Shown in pieces: positions 26,262 through 35,566 of a stretch of 64,000 nt of DNA. Where the stretch lies: assembly GCA_938016265.1 (NCBI GenBank), contig CALLWB010000013.1, positions 62,001-126,000 on the forward strand, in the 5' to 3' direction. The position numbers and the translations under genes are program-made. The first letter of the stretch is position 1. Every line of letters starts with the position of its first letter. This DNA comes from an uncultured Saprospiraceae bacterium. GTDB taxonomy: Bacteria > Bacteroidota > Bacteroidia > Chitinophagales > Saprospiraceae. The notes below the pieces were generated by a model that was given only the letters and a program-made list of their open reading frames with translations, had not been told where the DNA came from and did no database searches.

Positions 26262-27368
26262 ATGAAAAAAAATGCTGTGCTAATTATCAAACTATTACTT
26301 GCCGTTTTATTGTTGTTTTTGCTGTACGTAATCATCGCTTTAGCACATGGCACCTTGACCGACTTCAAACCTGACAAAGTCACTACGCTTACCCCTTTCG
26401 GCGGCTCAAAGCTAAATGTCATCAAACAAGACGTTCTCACCTTTGCCAATTGGAATGTCGGCTATGGTGGGCTAGGAGCGGAATCCAATTTCTTCTACGA
26501 TAGTGGCGGTTTTCTGACCTCCAAAGGGAAAATGATCCGCGCTCCTAAGGAAAATGTAGAAAAAAATGTTCAAGGAGCCGTCGATTTTTTGAAAAACAAT
26601 CCGGCAGATTTCTATTTGTTTCAAGAAGTGGATTTTGGATCAAAAAGAAGCTATCATACCAATCAACACGAATTGTTTACCAATACCAAGCAGGACTACC
26701 TATCTACCTTTGCAGTAAACTACAAGTCTGCTAGAGTACCACTTCCAGTACTCGAATTTTGGCGGGTGATGGGGAAAATGAATAGCGGATTGGGTACCTA
26801 TACTAAATATGTACCCCAGGAGTCGATCCGGTATCAGTTTCCTGGCAACTATGGTTGGCCGACACGTATTTTTCAATTGGATCGTTGTTTTTCCCTGCAT
26901 CGGATAGCAACAGCGACCGGGAAGGAACTTATTGTTATCAATACACACAATTCTGCGTACGATGATGGAACATTGAAGAAAAAGCAGATGGCTTATATGA
27001 AGAAAATTTTGCTGGAAGAATACAACAAAGGCAATTACGTGGTCGTCGGGGGCGATTGGAATCAATGTCCCCCCGACTTCAAATTTGATAAGTTTTCTCC
27101 GTTGGATGATAAGGGCAGGGGCTACTCGCAAATGAATGTCCCTAAAGACTATCTTCCTGAAGGTTGGACCTGGGTGTTTGATCCTGAAAAACCAACGAAC
27201 AGAAAGCTTACAGACGCTTATCAAAAAGGTCAAACATTTACCACTCTCATCGACTTTTACCTGACGTCTCCCAATGTGGAAGTATTGAAGGTGAATACTG
27301 TAGATCAGGATTTTCAGTTTTCTGATCACCAGCCAGTTATGATGACAATAAAACTGAAAGAATTATAG
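26262..27368 (+). CDS. Endonuclease/exonuclease/phosphatase-family protein, membrane-anchored
   Basis: 368 residues. An N-terminal hydrophobic helix (about 6-28) anchors the protein or exports it. The EEP fold motifs are in order: FANWNVGYGG, LFQEVDFGS (metal-binding Glu), INTHNSA, VVGGDWNQCP and the terminal SDHQPVMMTIK. The family includes nucleases, sphingomyelinases and phosphoinositide phosphatases, and the substrate cannot be told. The stop overlaps that of the convergent HD-family gene by six bases. Confidence 0.88.
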   Translation: MKKNAVLIIKLLLAVLLLFLLYVIIALAHGTLTDFKPDKVTTLTPFGGSKLNVIKQDVLTFANWNVGYGGLGAESNFFYDSGGFLTSKGKMIRAPKENVEKNVQGAVDFLKNNPADFYLFQEVDFGSKRSYHTNQHELFTNTKQDYLSTFAVNYKSARVPLPVLEFWRVMGKMNSGLGTYTKYVPQESIRYQFPGNYGWPTRIFQLDRCFSLHRIATATGKELIVINTHNSAYDDGTLKKKQMAYMKKILLEEYNKGNYVVVGGDWNQCPPDFKFDKFSPLDDKGRGYSQMNVPKDYLPEGWTWVFDPEKPTNRKLTDAYQKGQTFTTLIDFYLTSPNVEVLKVNTVDQDFQFSDHQPVMMTIKLKEL

Positions 27369-28022
27369 TTGATCCAGCTCCCATTTGAGGTTTTCTCTTG
27401 CTTTTCGTTCGTAGTTGGTGAGGAAGGTGTCTGTGTAGTAGATTCTTTCTCTTTCGAGGAAATGTTTCAGTACTTTTTTGCGGCCAGGACGATAAAGGAT
27501 CGTAGGGAAGACACGGTATTCCTCCCTTATTGATTGTCGATATTGATCATAGATATCCCGATCTGTAGCCAAAACTGCCAGGTCTAAATCCAGTAGCAAT
27601 TTATTGTCCTCAAAATCCAGTAAAGGAATGTGTTTTGCGGTGCTGTTTATTAGTTGTTTTAAGGCGGTCGTCATCGCGGGGCCGATGGCTGTTTTTAGTC
27701 GCTTTTCAGCAAATTCAGCACTCTTGAGTTCGTTATCTTTTCTTGTAGAAACGTAGATAATATCGTGATACCAAATGGCAAGACGCAGTAAAGTAGGTTC
27801 AAGTATCTGTTCTTCCAACTGATCGGCCAATTGCAACATGGACCAAATATGAGACATATTGTGGTAAGAGCGATGCTCCTCTTCATAGTGATCGACGATC
27901 TCCTTATAAAGTGGTACAGGATTCAATTCATAGCTAGATTGCTTGAATAACCTAAAGAAATTAGACTTCAAATATTCCAAACGATCAGTACTCAACTGTT
28001 TGTCGATAACTATAGAAATCAT
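27363..28022 (-). CDS. HD-superfamily predicted metal-dependent phosphohydrolase
   Basis: 219 residues. Metal-binding histidines and the HD pair are visible: HYEEEHRSYHNMSHI, then AIWYHDIIY (His-Asp), and a later Asp in LLLDLDLAVLATD. The length and the order of these segments fit the family of about 200-residue predicted HD phosphohydrolases common in bacteria, whose substrate is unknown. Cytoplasmic. It lies 26 bases after tamL on the same strand, so the two may share a transcript. Confidence 0.82.
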   Translation of the reverse strand: MISIVIDKQLSTDRLEYLKSNFFRLFKQSSYELNPVPLYKEIVDHYEEEHRSYHNMSHIWSMLQLADQLEEQILEPTLLRLAIWYHDIIYVSTRKDNELKSAEFAEKRLKTAIGPAMTTALKQLINSTAKHIPLLDFEDNKLLLDLDLAVLATDRDIYDQYRQSIREEYRVFPTILYRPGRKKVLKHFLERERIYYTDTFLTNYERKARENLKWELDQL

Positions 28023-28048
28023 TAGTAGTCGTAATTCTCAATTAGTGA

Positions 28049-30382
28049 TTAAAAAGGGTATCCTACAGCGAGATTGAAGGTAGCGTCCCGAAATCTTAGG
28101 GACTCGAAGGCCTTTCGATCAAAACCAGACTCCGGATCGATGTAGGGACTCCTGAGTTTATATGCCAAATCCAGACGAATTACAAAGTAGGAGAAGTCAA
28201 ACCTAAGTCCATAACCAAAGCCTACAGCAATCTGTTTCAAAAAATCTTTGCTTAATTTTGATCCGGGACGATCCTCATCCTCTCTTAGCGTCCAGACATT
28301 TCCAGCATCAATAAACAAAGCACCTTCCAATGCCGAAAAAATATCAAACCGATACTCTATACTTCCTTCTAGTCTAAAGTCTCCTGCCTGGTATGCTTGT
28401 CGGACGGTATCTTGATTTTGATAGTAGGAGCCAGGACCTAACTCTCTCAGCTTCCAAGCTCGAACGCTGCTTGTTCCTCCTACAGAATACTGCTTTACAT
28501 AGGGTATTGTCCCGAGTTCCTTGGAGTTGCCGAAGGCAAAGCCAGTAGAAGCAGTAACCCTTGATGCAAATGTGGACCGCCTACCAAGGTTGTTGTAATA
28601 TCTAAGGTCTGCATCAAATCGTGCATACTGAGAATAGTCAACCTTATTTCCGAAAGCTTCAAAATTTACATTGGGGCGGATGATTTGATCGAATAGGTAG
28701 GTGGTATTTCCAGCGACATCAACATTTCCTTTAAAAAACCAGGAATTTCCATTTCTAAAAGTCGGCCCGGTATAAACAAACGTATAATTCCCACCAAGGA
28801 AAAACTGATCAACAAACCCATTTGCCAAATAGATGTTTGAATCAAGTATATTTTGAAAATTTTGTTCAATTTCGTTGATTACCAGGAAGTTGATACTCGC
28901 AGGGTTAAGTACGTGTCGAACATGTTTGCCCACTTGCCAGTCATATCCATAAGAAGCAGAAAACAGGGTGTTGGTATAGTAATTACGCCGTTTTGTGTAA
29001 TCTACGTTTAAGGAAAGTCTGGTTTTAGGAGAATTGTTTCTCATATTCCGACTTAACTTAAATGGTACGATAAATTTGGGGAAGTAGATATCTGCTCTTC
29101 CGCTCAAATCGATACTATTAAAAATACGATCGACACCAGTATCATCCTCCTCTCTGGTTAGTGCAAATTCGAGTCCGTTCTCTACGCTTATTAAGAAGAC
29201 CTCTGCCCCTTTAAAAAAGTTTCGGTTTCTGTAGTTCAGGTTCACTCCGGTGCCGAGTGCATTGATATTGTCTGTATATACTTCAAAGGAATAACCGAGT
29301 TCCTGTTTCTTTATCGGAGTTAGAAAAATGTGGAAGGTAAGTTCGTTTTTCTTAAGTCTGTTTTTGTTGTAACGAATGGATACAAATTTGTAAATACCAA
29401 GATTCCCCAGTTTCTTGTTGGTTGCATCATAGGCGTCTTGGGAATAGGTGGTGCCTTTCTCAAGGAAAATCGCGTTAAGTATAGGTTTTGTTTTTATCCC
29501 AAGTTTGCCTCCTTTACTAATAAAGAAATAGCCGCCACCCATATCTAGCGTATCCAGATTGGCATCATCCGCAGTTGGCAGAAAACCAGGATAAATGTAA
29601 ACGTCTCCTACTTGATAGATTTCATGATCACCGCCATCCTCTGAAGGAAGAATCGAAGTAGTGACATCCGCCTTGTAAGCAGTCGAGTCATAACTAAGAA
29701 ATTTTACATAGTTTGGATAAAAATAAGCGTAGCCTTTGTTTCTAAATAGTTTGGATATCCTGGATTTTTCTTGATCAAACAGGGTATTATCAACTGGATC
29801 TCCAGGTTTTAGTAAGGTTTCTGAATTGTTTTTATTTAGGATGGTGAGTAAGTCCGGGTAGTCGACGTCAAAATTTACGGAGTCGATAAGTAGACTTCTG
29901 TTCGGCTTTACGGTATAAGTGACTACCGTTTTCTGTTTTTTTGTATCTGCTTTATAGCCTACTTTTGCGTCGAAAAAACCTTTGTTATTGAGGTAGAATT
30001 GCATTGATTCTGCCGTCTTTTCTGCTGTTTTAGGGCTATAGATGGTTGGTTTTTCTGCCACCTTTCTATTCAACCAACTATTAAATTTTTTGAGGGAGTC
30101 CTTGGAATTGGTTCGATTATAAATCCATAGACGTGTTCCAAAAATACCAAGAAATTTGGAATTCGGCTTTTGCTTGGTCACGTTTTTTAGCTCGTAGATT
30201 AGATTTTGTCGTTTTTCTACATTGAGATTTGCTTCAAACTTTATGGAATTTTTCTTAAGCAGGGACTCTTCCTTCTTTAAATATTTGGTATTATTGCAAC
30301 TTCCAAATAGCAATGCACTTGCACAAATAAGTACAAACAAAACAGGAGATAAAATATTTCTTATGTTGTCTAAAGCCACCAT
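28049..30382 (-). CDS. tamL: TamL: BamA/TamA-family outer-membrane lipoprotein
   Basis: About 777 residues. The N-terminus is a lipoprotein signal (SALLFGSC, then NNTKYLKKEE). POTRA-like repeats follow (about 45-350; for example VDSVNFDVDYPDLL and YTVKPNRSLLIDSV), then a C-terminal 16-strand-type Omp85 barrel with the VGGTSSVRAWKLRELGPG motif (VRGF-like loop) and a terminal LAVGYPF. Bacteroidota use TamL, with the TamB-like protein, for outer-membrane assembly. The ATG at 30382 is preferred over the upstream TTG at 30403. Even so the gene overlaps the 5' end of the divergent methyltransferase gene by 20 bases. Confidence 0.88.
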   Translation of the reverse strand: MVALDNIRNILSPVLFVLICASALLFGSCNNTKYLKKEESLLKKNSIKFEANLNVEKRQNLIYELKNVTKQKPNSKFLGIFGTRLWIYNRTNSKDSLKKFNSWLNRKVAEKPTIYSPKTAEKTAESMQFYLNNKGFFDAKVGYKADTKKQKTVVTYTVKPNRSLLIDSVNFDVDYPDLLTILNKNNSETLLKPGDPVDNTLFDQEKSRISKLFRNKGYAYFYPNYVKFLSYDSTAYKADVTTSILPSEDGGDHEIYQVGDVYIYPGFLPTADDANLDTLDMGGGYFFISKGGKLGIKTKPILNAIFLEKGTTYSQDAYDATNKKLGNLGIYKFVSIRYNKNRLKKNELTFHIFLTPIKKQELGYSFEVYTDNINALGTGVNLNYRNRNFFKGAEVFLISVENGLEFALTREEDDTGVDRIFNSIDLSGRADIYFPKFIVPFKLSRNMRNNSPKTRLSLNVDYTKRRNYYTNTLFSASYGYDWQVGKHVRHVLNPASINFLVINEIEQNFQNILDSNIYLANGFVDQFFLGGNYTFVYTGPTFRNGNSWFFKGNVDVAGNTTYLFDQIIRPNVNFEAFGNKVDYSQYARFDADLRYYNNLGRRSTFASRVTASTGFAFGNSKELGTIPYVKQYSVGGTSSVRAWKLRELGPGSYYQNQDTVRQAYQAGDFRLEGSIEYRFDIFSALEGALFIDAGNVWTLREDEDRPGSKLSKDFLKQIAVGFGYGLRFDFSYFVIRLDLAYKLRSPYIDPESGFDRKAFESLRFRDATFNLAVGYPF

Positions 30383-31115
30383 CAAGTTTATCAATACACT
30401 CAATAAAAAGAAATTTCGTCAAAAGTATAACATTTTTGCAGCAGAGGGCGACAAAATATGTACAGAAATTCTAAAATCTAATAAAATCAAGATTCATTCC
30501 ATTTATGCCTTAGAAGATTGGCTAGCCAAAAATAAGCCATTACTTAAACCTTTTTTAACTAAAACAACCGTAATCACCGAGCGAGAGTTAAAATCTATAT
30601 CATTTCTTTCTACTCCAAATAAAGTAATGATTCTATTAGAAAAACAAGCCCCCAATTTAGACAATAAACTGATCAATGAAAACTTATCATTAATATTAAA
30701 TAACATTCAAGACCCTGGAAATCTAGGTACTATCTGGAGAATAGCAGATTGGTTCGATATTAAACATGTTTTCTGCTCTCCAAATTGTGTTGATCTGTAC
30801 AATAATAAGGTAATTCAATCTTCAATGGGCGCCTTTCTAAGAGTGCCTGCGCAGGAAGTCGAGATCGCAGAACTGTTGGAAACCCACTCAGATGTTCCAG
30901 TCTATGGAGCTACACTTGGCGGCAAAAATATTTTTAAAACAAATCTTACTAAGAATGGTTTTATAATAATAGGAAATGAAAGTCGTGGAATAGAGGCGAA
31001 TCTACTTCCGCAAATTGATCATCAGATTGCCATCCCCCAAAATGGAAATGCAGAATCCCTGAACGCCTCCGTCGCTACAGGAATAATTTGCGCGGCTTTC
31101 AGAAATTTAAATTAA
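30363..31115 (+). CDS. SpoU/TrmH-family RNA 2'-O-methyltransferase
   Basis: 250 residues from the ATG at 30363 (MLSKATIKFINTL, the usual beginning of this family; the longer frame from 30222 lies inside tamL and is rejected). It has an N-terminal substrate-binding domain, then the knotted SPOUT domain with motif 1 NIQDPGNLGTIWRIADW, motif 2 IIGNESRGI and motif 3 IPQNGNAESLNASVATGI. It methylates ribose in tRNA or rRNA with S-adenosylmethionine; the target is not known. Its first 20 bases overlap the start of tamL on the other strand. Confidence 0.92.
   Translation: MLSKATIKFINTLNKKKFRQKYNIFAAEGDKICTEILKSNKIKIHSIYALEDWLAKNKPLLKPFLTKTTVITERELKSISFLSTPNKVMILLEKQAPNLDNKLINENLSLILNNIQDPGNLGTIWRIADWFDIKHVFCSPNCVDLYNNKVIQSSMGAFLRVPAQEVEIAELLETHSDVPVYGATLGGKNIFKTNLTKNGFIIIGNESRGIEANLLPQIDHQIAIPQNGNAESLNASVATGIICAAFRNLN
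30420..30427 (-). promoter_or_regulatory. Possible tamL promoter -7 element inside the methyltransferase gene
   Basis: The minus strand reads TACTTTTG, an exact TAnnTTTG match about 38 bases before the tamL ATG at 30382. No TTG at the expected spacing. Confidence 0.35.
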
Positions 31116-31147
31116 TAGCCTATTTTTAACCTTAAAAAACAATTATC

Positions 31148-32131
31148 ATGGAATATAGAAGACTTGGAAATTCAGGATTACAAGTTAGCGTGTTGTCACT
31201 TGGTTCTTGGTTGACGTTTGGTAAACAAATCAGCGATGATGTCGCAGAGAAACTAATGATCCTTGCCTACGAAAGTGGGGTCAATTTTTTCGATAATGCC
31301 GAGATTTATGCCCGTGGTCAATCCGAAATTGTAATGGGCAAGATACTCAAGAAAGTGGGCTGGGAAAGAAGTTCCTACCTGGTTTCCAGCAAAGCTTTTT
31401 TTGGAGATGGTGGACAACGACCAAACCAGCGTGGACTTAGCAGAAAGCACCTGACTGAAGCCTGCCACGCAGCTCTAAAGCGATTGCAGGTGGATTACCT
31501 GGATTTGTACTATTGCCATCGACCAGATAAAACCACACCAACAGAGGAGACCGTACGAACGATGAACACGCTCATTCAACAGGGGAAAATTCTCTATTGG
31601 GGAACTTCAGAATGGAGTGCGCAGGAAATTATGGAAGCGCACATGATCTCAGAAAAATACAATCTGATCGGGCCAACCATGGAACAACCGCAGTACAACA
31701 TGTTTCATCGAAACAAAATTGAGGTAGAATATGATCAAATTTATAAAACTGTCGGGCTTGGTACTACCGTTTGGTCGCCATTGGCTTCGGGAGTGTTGAC
31801 AGACAAATACCTGGATAAATTTCCAGAGGACACCCGTCTTGGGATGGAAGGTTTGGGTTGGCTAAAAGAGCGCTCTCTGACCCCGGAACGTCTGGAAGTT
31901 GTGCGCAAATTAAATGATTTGGCAAAGGAACTGGATACGAGTTTAGCTAAAATGGCCATTGCCTGGTGTCTGAAAAATGAAGATGTTAGTACGGTCATTC
32001 TAGGAGCTTCAAAAGCCCATCATCTCGAAGAGACACTTACATCTATTGATGTTTTGCCGTTGTTGACAGAGGAGATAATGGATAAGGTGGACGAAATTCT
32101 AGACAATAAACCTGAGAAACCGCCATTTTAA
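31148..32131 (+). CDS. Aldo/keto reductase, potassium-channel beta-subunit-like
   Basis: 327 residues of a TIM-barrel NADPH-dependent reductase. The catalytic tetrad is complete: Asp49, Tyr54 (NAEIYARG), Lys82 (SSKAFFG) and His124 (YLDLYYCHRPD). C-terminal NADP-binding residues lie in VILGASKAHHLEE. The overall pattern (MEYRRLGNSGLQVS, TVWSPLASGVLTDKY) is closest to the Kv-beta/YghZ-like AKR branch. The physiological substrate is unknown. It follows the methyltransferase gene after 32 bases. Confidence 0.92.
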   Translation: MEYRRLGNSGLQVSVLSLGSWLTFGKQISDDVAEKLMILAYESGVNFFDNAEIYARGQSEIVMGKILKKVGWERSSYLVSSKAFFGDGGQRPNQRGLSRKHLTEACHAALKRLQVDYLDLYYCHRPDKTTPTEETVRTMNTLIQQGKILYWGTSEWSAQEIMEAHMISEKYNLIGPTMEQPQYNMFHRNKIEVEYDQIYKTVGLGTTVWSPLASGVLTDKYLDKFPEDTRLGMEGLGWLKERSLTPERLEVVRKLNDLAKELDTSLAKMAIAWCLKNEDVSTVILGASKAHHLEETLTSIDVLPLLTEEIMDKVDEILDNKPEKPPF

Positions 32132-32188
32132 GGGAATGGTTTATTGGGGATTGTATAAACTAACGAATCCATTATTAACAAAAAAAAT

Positions 32189-32220
32189 GGTTCCCAGGAA
32201 TATGTAGATTCCTGGAAACC
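32189..32220 (-). terminator. Hairpin terminator downstream of the first barrel paralogue
   Basis: GGTTCCCAGGAAT (32189-32201) pairs with ATTCCTGGAAACC (32208-32220) with one mismatch. On the minus strand it is followed by CATTTTTTT, so it suits the minus-strand gene ending at 32357; it also closes the plus-strand reductase gene. Confidence 0.65.
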
Positions 32221-32356
32221 GAGCATGGGGAAAATGCTCAACGCAATTCTTTATAAATCAAGAAGTTTATTTACAGTATCATTGTTTTTTGGGATTACAG
32301 GTACTCGTAATATTTTGATTTATTTATTTGGGATTATAAGATTTTATTACTTTTTA

Positions 32357-33142
32357 TTAGAAGTTTATAGCCACACTAGTATTGAAACGTTGATAAAGTT
32401 TTTTATCAGTATATTCTTCAGCACTTTGTAGCCAGAAAACTTCATAGGTTTCTTCATATTTTTGAATATTTAAACCTAGAGAGAAATTAAAATGACCTTT
32501 GGCTCTTGAAGCTAGTCGTATTCCTAGATTGGAGCTAAAATTTAATCCACCTTTTTGGGATGAACCATTATTTACTAGGGGCTGTAAAGCTGAATAACCA
32601 CCTCGGATGTTTACAAAAGGAGTAAATGACTTATTCAAAAACTCGTATTGGTATTCGGCAAAGAATGGAATTAGGATTTTTTCCACTTCATATACGTAAG
32701 TATAGGCTCCTAATCCAGCTCCAATAATAACGTTTTTACTAAATCGGTGACCCATTGAAAAAGAAATACCACCTCCTTTCTCGATGTCGCCATTACTAGA
32801 AAGACCAGCCATCTTATGGACACTTAGAGAATGATAGACTTTTTTTCCAGGAATGTGTTTTTCTTTTGGAAATTTGATTGTTGCAGGTCTGTCTTTTGAT
32901 TCAATTTGTTTTGCATATTGGATCATCTTTACATCTTGGTAGGGAACACGAATTTTATCTGCATTTACTGGTCTAATGTCCACATATTCGTCGTTGAAGA
33001 CATAAATTATTTTTCCTAGTATTTTACTTCCATCGAGCAAGTAAATTACATCATTGTTTTCCTTAACCTCCTCCTGAGCAAAACTAAAATTGATAGCGCC
33101 AGTAAGGAAAATGAAGGTAATTAGAAGTGCTGACTGTTTCAT
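32357..33142 (-). CDS. Outer-membrane beta-barrel protein (paralogue A)
   Basis: 261 residues with a signal peptide (cleavage near NFSFAQ). A short N-terminal segment, DVIYLLDGSKILGKIIYVFND and IRVPYQDVKMIQYAK, forms a small beta domain seen in many Bacteroidota exported proteins. From about residue 95 on, alternating strands (GISFSMGHRFSKNVIIGAGLG, FAEYQYEFLNKSFTPFVNIRGGY, NLGIRLASRAKGHFNFSLG) form an outer-membrane barrel, ending in FNTSVAINF with a terminal Phe. Strongly similar to the adjacent gene at 33290. Function unknown. Confidence 0.8.
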   Translation of the reverse strand: MKQSALLITFIFLTGAINFSFAQEEVKENNDVIYLLDGSKILGKIIYVFNDEYVDIRPVNADKIRVPYQDVKMIQYAKQIESKDRPATIKFPKEKHIPGKKVYHSLSVHKMAGLSSNGDIEKGGGISFSMGHRFSKNVIIGAGLGAYTYVYEVEKILIPFFAEYQYEFLNKSFTPFVNIRGGYSALQPLVNNGSSQKGGLNFSSNLGIRLASRAKGHFNFSLGLNIQKYEETYEVFWLQSAEEYTDKKLYQRFNTSVAINF

Positions 33143-33289
33143 TGTAGTAAGGATTGTGTTTTATCAATGCTTTTTGGTGTGAAAACTGATTTACTTGGGA
33201 TTAAGCAATGCTCCGCGAGCAATAGCAATTCAGGATTGATTTAAACAGAAGGACTAATGTTAGATTGTCTCCTTGAGACTTATTTTTTG

Positions 33290-34114
33290 TTAGAAATTGA
33301 GGGTTGCTCCTAAGGTAAAACGTTGAAAAAGAACCTTATCTGTATATTCACTATTTTGGTCTGTACCATCTGGGTTTTGTGTCCAAATAAAACCTGTTTC
33401 TTCGTATTCTTGAATGGTGTAGCCCAAAGAAAAATTAAAATGACCTTTTGCTCTCGAAGCCAACCGGACCCCTACGCTGGGGTTGAAATTTAGTCCTCCT
33501 TTGGAAGTACCGCCTCCCCAGAAAAAATTGTTGTTTATAACTGGATGTAAGGCTGCATATCCGCCACGGATATTTATGAAAGGAGTGAATGACTTGTTTA
33601 AAAATTCATACCGATATTCAGCAAAGATTGGAATTAATGCTTTCTCAATGGCAAACTCGTAGGTATCAAGACCTAGACCTGCACCTAAAATCATATTTTT
33701 GCTAAACCGATATCCCATAGAAAACGAAATACCACGTCCCGTTTCGATGTAGCCGTCTCCATCAATACCAGGGGTTGCGTAAAGACTAATTGCGTAGTAG
33801 ATTTTCTTACCTGGGATGTGTTTTTCTTTGGGATTTTTGAATTTAGTTGGTTGTTCTTCTAGTTCCGTTTGAGCACTATATTCGATCTTCTTCACATCTT
33901 TGAAAGCAATACGCATCGTGCTGCCGCTTTCAGTTTCGATATCAATATGATTGTCGTAGTTGATGTGTGTTATTTTTCCAACTATTTTACTTCCATTGTG
34001 TAAGTAAACTATATCAGCGCTTTCTTTATCGTTTTCCTGTGCAAAACTAACTATGGTGGTACTAAAAAGGAAAAGTAGCGTGAGTATTAATAGGGTTATC
34101 TGTTTCATTTTCAT
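33290..34114 (-). CDS. Outer-membrane beta-barrel protein (paralogue B)
   Basis: 274 residues, clearly a tandem duplicate of the gene at 32357: signal peptide (near SFAQ), DIVYLHNGSKIVGKI, IAFKDVKKIEYSAQ, then KEKHIPGKKIYYAISLY and the same barrel strands (GISFSMGYRFSKNMILGAGLG, FAEYRYEFLNKSFTPFINIRGGY), ending LGATLNF. It has a small Gly-rich insert (NNNFFWGGGTSKGG) absent from paralogue A. The start may be at either of two ATGs two codons apart. A -7 element lies at 34131-34138. Function unknown. Confidence 0.8.
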   Translation of the reverse strand: MKMKQITLLILTLLFLFSTTIVSFAQENDKESADIVYLHNGSKIVGKITHINYDNHIDIETESGSTMRIAFKDVKKIEYSAQTELEEQPTKFKNPKEKHIPGKKIYYAISLYATPGIDGDGYIETGRGISFSMGYRFSKNMILGAGLGLDTYEFAIEKALIPIFAEYRYEFLNKSFTPFINIRGGYAALHPVINNNFFWGGGTSKGGLNFNPSVGVRLASRAKGHFNFSLGYTIQEYEETGFIWTQNPDGTDQNSEYTDKVLFQRFTLGATLNF

Positions 34115-34130
34115 TTCTTTTTGTAATGGT

Positions 34131-34138
34131 CAAATTTA
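34131..34138 (-). promoter_or_regulatory. Promoter -7 element of barrel paralogue B
   Basis: The minus strand reads TAAATTTG, an exact TAnnTTTG match, 16 bases before the ATG at 34114. Confidence 0.45.
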
Positions 34139-34234
34139 GAATGGCCGTTTGTAAATTGTGCGGTGAAAGTCAATCGGTTATTATTTCACCATTACACTTT
34201 GTAAGTATCGGAATTTAATTAGTAGATATAAAAA

Positions 34235-34273
34235 GGGAGCCTTAGTCATTGAAGGACAATCTCGAAGGCTCCC
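34235..34273. terminator. Terminator after the LVIVD lipoprotein gene
   Basis: GGGAGCCTT (34235-34243) pairs perfectly with AAGGCTCCC (34265-34273). On the minus strand it is followed by TTTTTATATC; T-rich sequence also follows on the plus strand. Confidence 0.75.
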
Positions 34274-34306
34274 GTCTTTTTTATATATAGTTAGAACCTA
34301 TTAGTC

Positions 34307-35566
34307 CTATCGCATTACTGGAATAAAACTCAATTCTACCAGATTTGCAGAATTTGAAGCATCGTATTGACGCAATCCATCTTCTCCAATGATGACAACA
34401 TGGCCATTTGGCAATGCAATTACATCACTTGGATTGATATCTCTTTTCGTAGTTATAGCAACACCAGGATTTTCTAAGTCACTTGCAAGATCATATACTT
34501 TCAGGCCATTATCGCAAACAAATAGCTGATCATTGGCAATAGACAATCCTTTAGGACTTTCCATAGAAATGGTGTTGACCAATCTTGTTTGATAAATGTC
34601 TTCTACATCAATGATATCCATTTGGTTTAACCAACCATTGCAAGCGGTACCGTTATGAATCGTTACATAAGCGTAGTCTTTGCTCACAATAACAGGATCA
34701 CAACCGGTAGCGTGTGAAAATTCTGTGGCTAATCTAGGAGACGTTGGAGTAGAGTTGTCAAAAATGAATACTCCGTTAGTCGATCCAAGAAACAGGCTTT
34801 CTTTGTAAGGGAAAATTGTTTCGATTCCAAAGCCAACCGATTGCTCATTGATCAAAATTGGGTTGGAAGCATTACTAATATCGAAAACTCTAAGATCTTC
34901 CGAATCAACAGTATATAAATAGTCACCAGAAAAAGCAAATCGTGTTGTAGAACCTCCAACGCTAGTACCTGGTATTCTTCCTGCTGCGCTAGCAGCATTC
35001 GTTGCTCCAAAACTACCGTCTTCAAAATCGACAATATCGTTGTTTCCCCAAACAACATTGATACCGTTTTCACATTCAAAGGTTTCTGTCAATTCTTCAC
35101 TTATATAGTCTACAATAATCCCTTTCCCTTCAACAAAATCATGCGTAAAAGCATTGTTGGTACGGCTTATCAAACTAACATTGTTGATGTTTGATATGTC
35201 AAGAGTCAATAAATCCATGTAGTTATCTACATAAAGTTTATTGTTTCTTACCGCTAAATCTCTGTTCCCAATTATTTTCACAAAACCTATGTTTTGAGGA
35301 TTGGTAGCATCAGTATTGTCTATAATGTGAATACCCTTTTGCTTTTCGTTAATAAGGATGTAATTGCCAGCAAAAAAGATTTTGCCTGGATCTTGCAATT
35401 CTTTAGCAGGTTGGTTTTCAATCGGTTGACGGATTTCATCTGCAGTCATTATAACTGGAGAATACTTGGTGTACGTAAGTTCTCTTGTACATTTATCTTT
35501 CGTGCAGCTTTGCGCTACCAAAAGAACCATCATAAGGAGGACGGGGAATTTTAATTGCTTTAACAT
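34307..35566 (-). CDS. LVIVD-repeat beta-propeller lipoprotein
   Basis: 419 residues with a lipobox (LLVAQSC, Cys21). The body consists of repeated units with pattern IHIIDNTDATNPQNIGFV, LTLDISNINNVSLISR, LRVFDISNASNPILI and VFIFDNSTPTSPRL, the LVIVD-type repeats that build a propeller on the cell surface. No catalytic motif. A binding or scaffold role is inferred. Monocistronic, with a terminator 34 bases after the stop. Confidence 0.85.
   Translation of the reverse strand: MLKQLKFPVLLMMVLLVAQSCTKDKCTRELTYTKYSPVIMTADEIRQPIENQPAKELQDPGKIFFAGNYILINEKQKGIHIIDNTDATNPQNIGFVKIIGNRDLAVRNNKLYVDNYMDLLTLDISNINNVSLISRTNNAFTHDFVEGKGIIVDYISEELTETFECENGINVVWGNNDIVDFEDGSFGATNAASAAGRIPGTSVGGSTTRFAFSGDYLYTVDSEDLRVFDISNASNPILINEQSVGFGIETIFPYKESLFLGSTNGVFIFDNSTPTSPRLATEFSHATGCDPVIVSKDYAYVTIHNGTACNGWLNQMDIIDVEDIYQTRLVNTISMESPKGLSIANDQLFVCDNGLKVYDLASDLENPGVAITTKRDINPSDVIALPNGHVVIIGEDGLRQYDASNSANLVELSFIPVMR

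Noticed and set aside
30222-30362. Longer N-terminus for the SpoU methyltransferase
   Set aside because: The extra 47 codons lie inside tamL on the opposite strand; the family normally begins at MLSK (30363).
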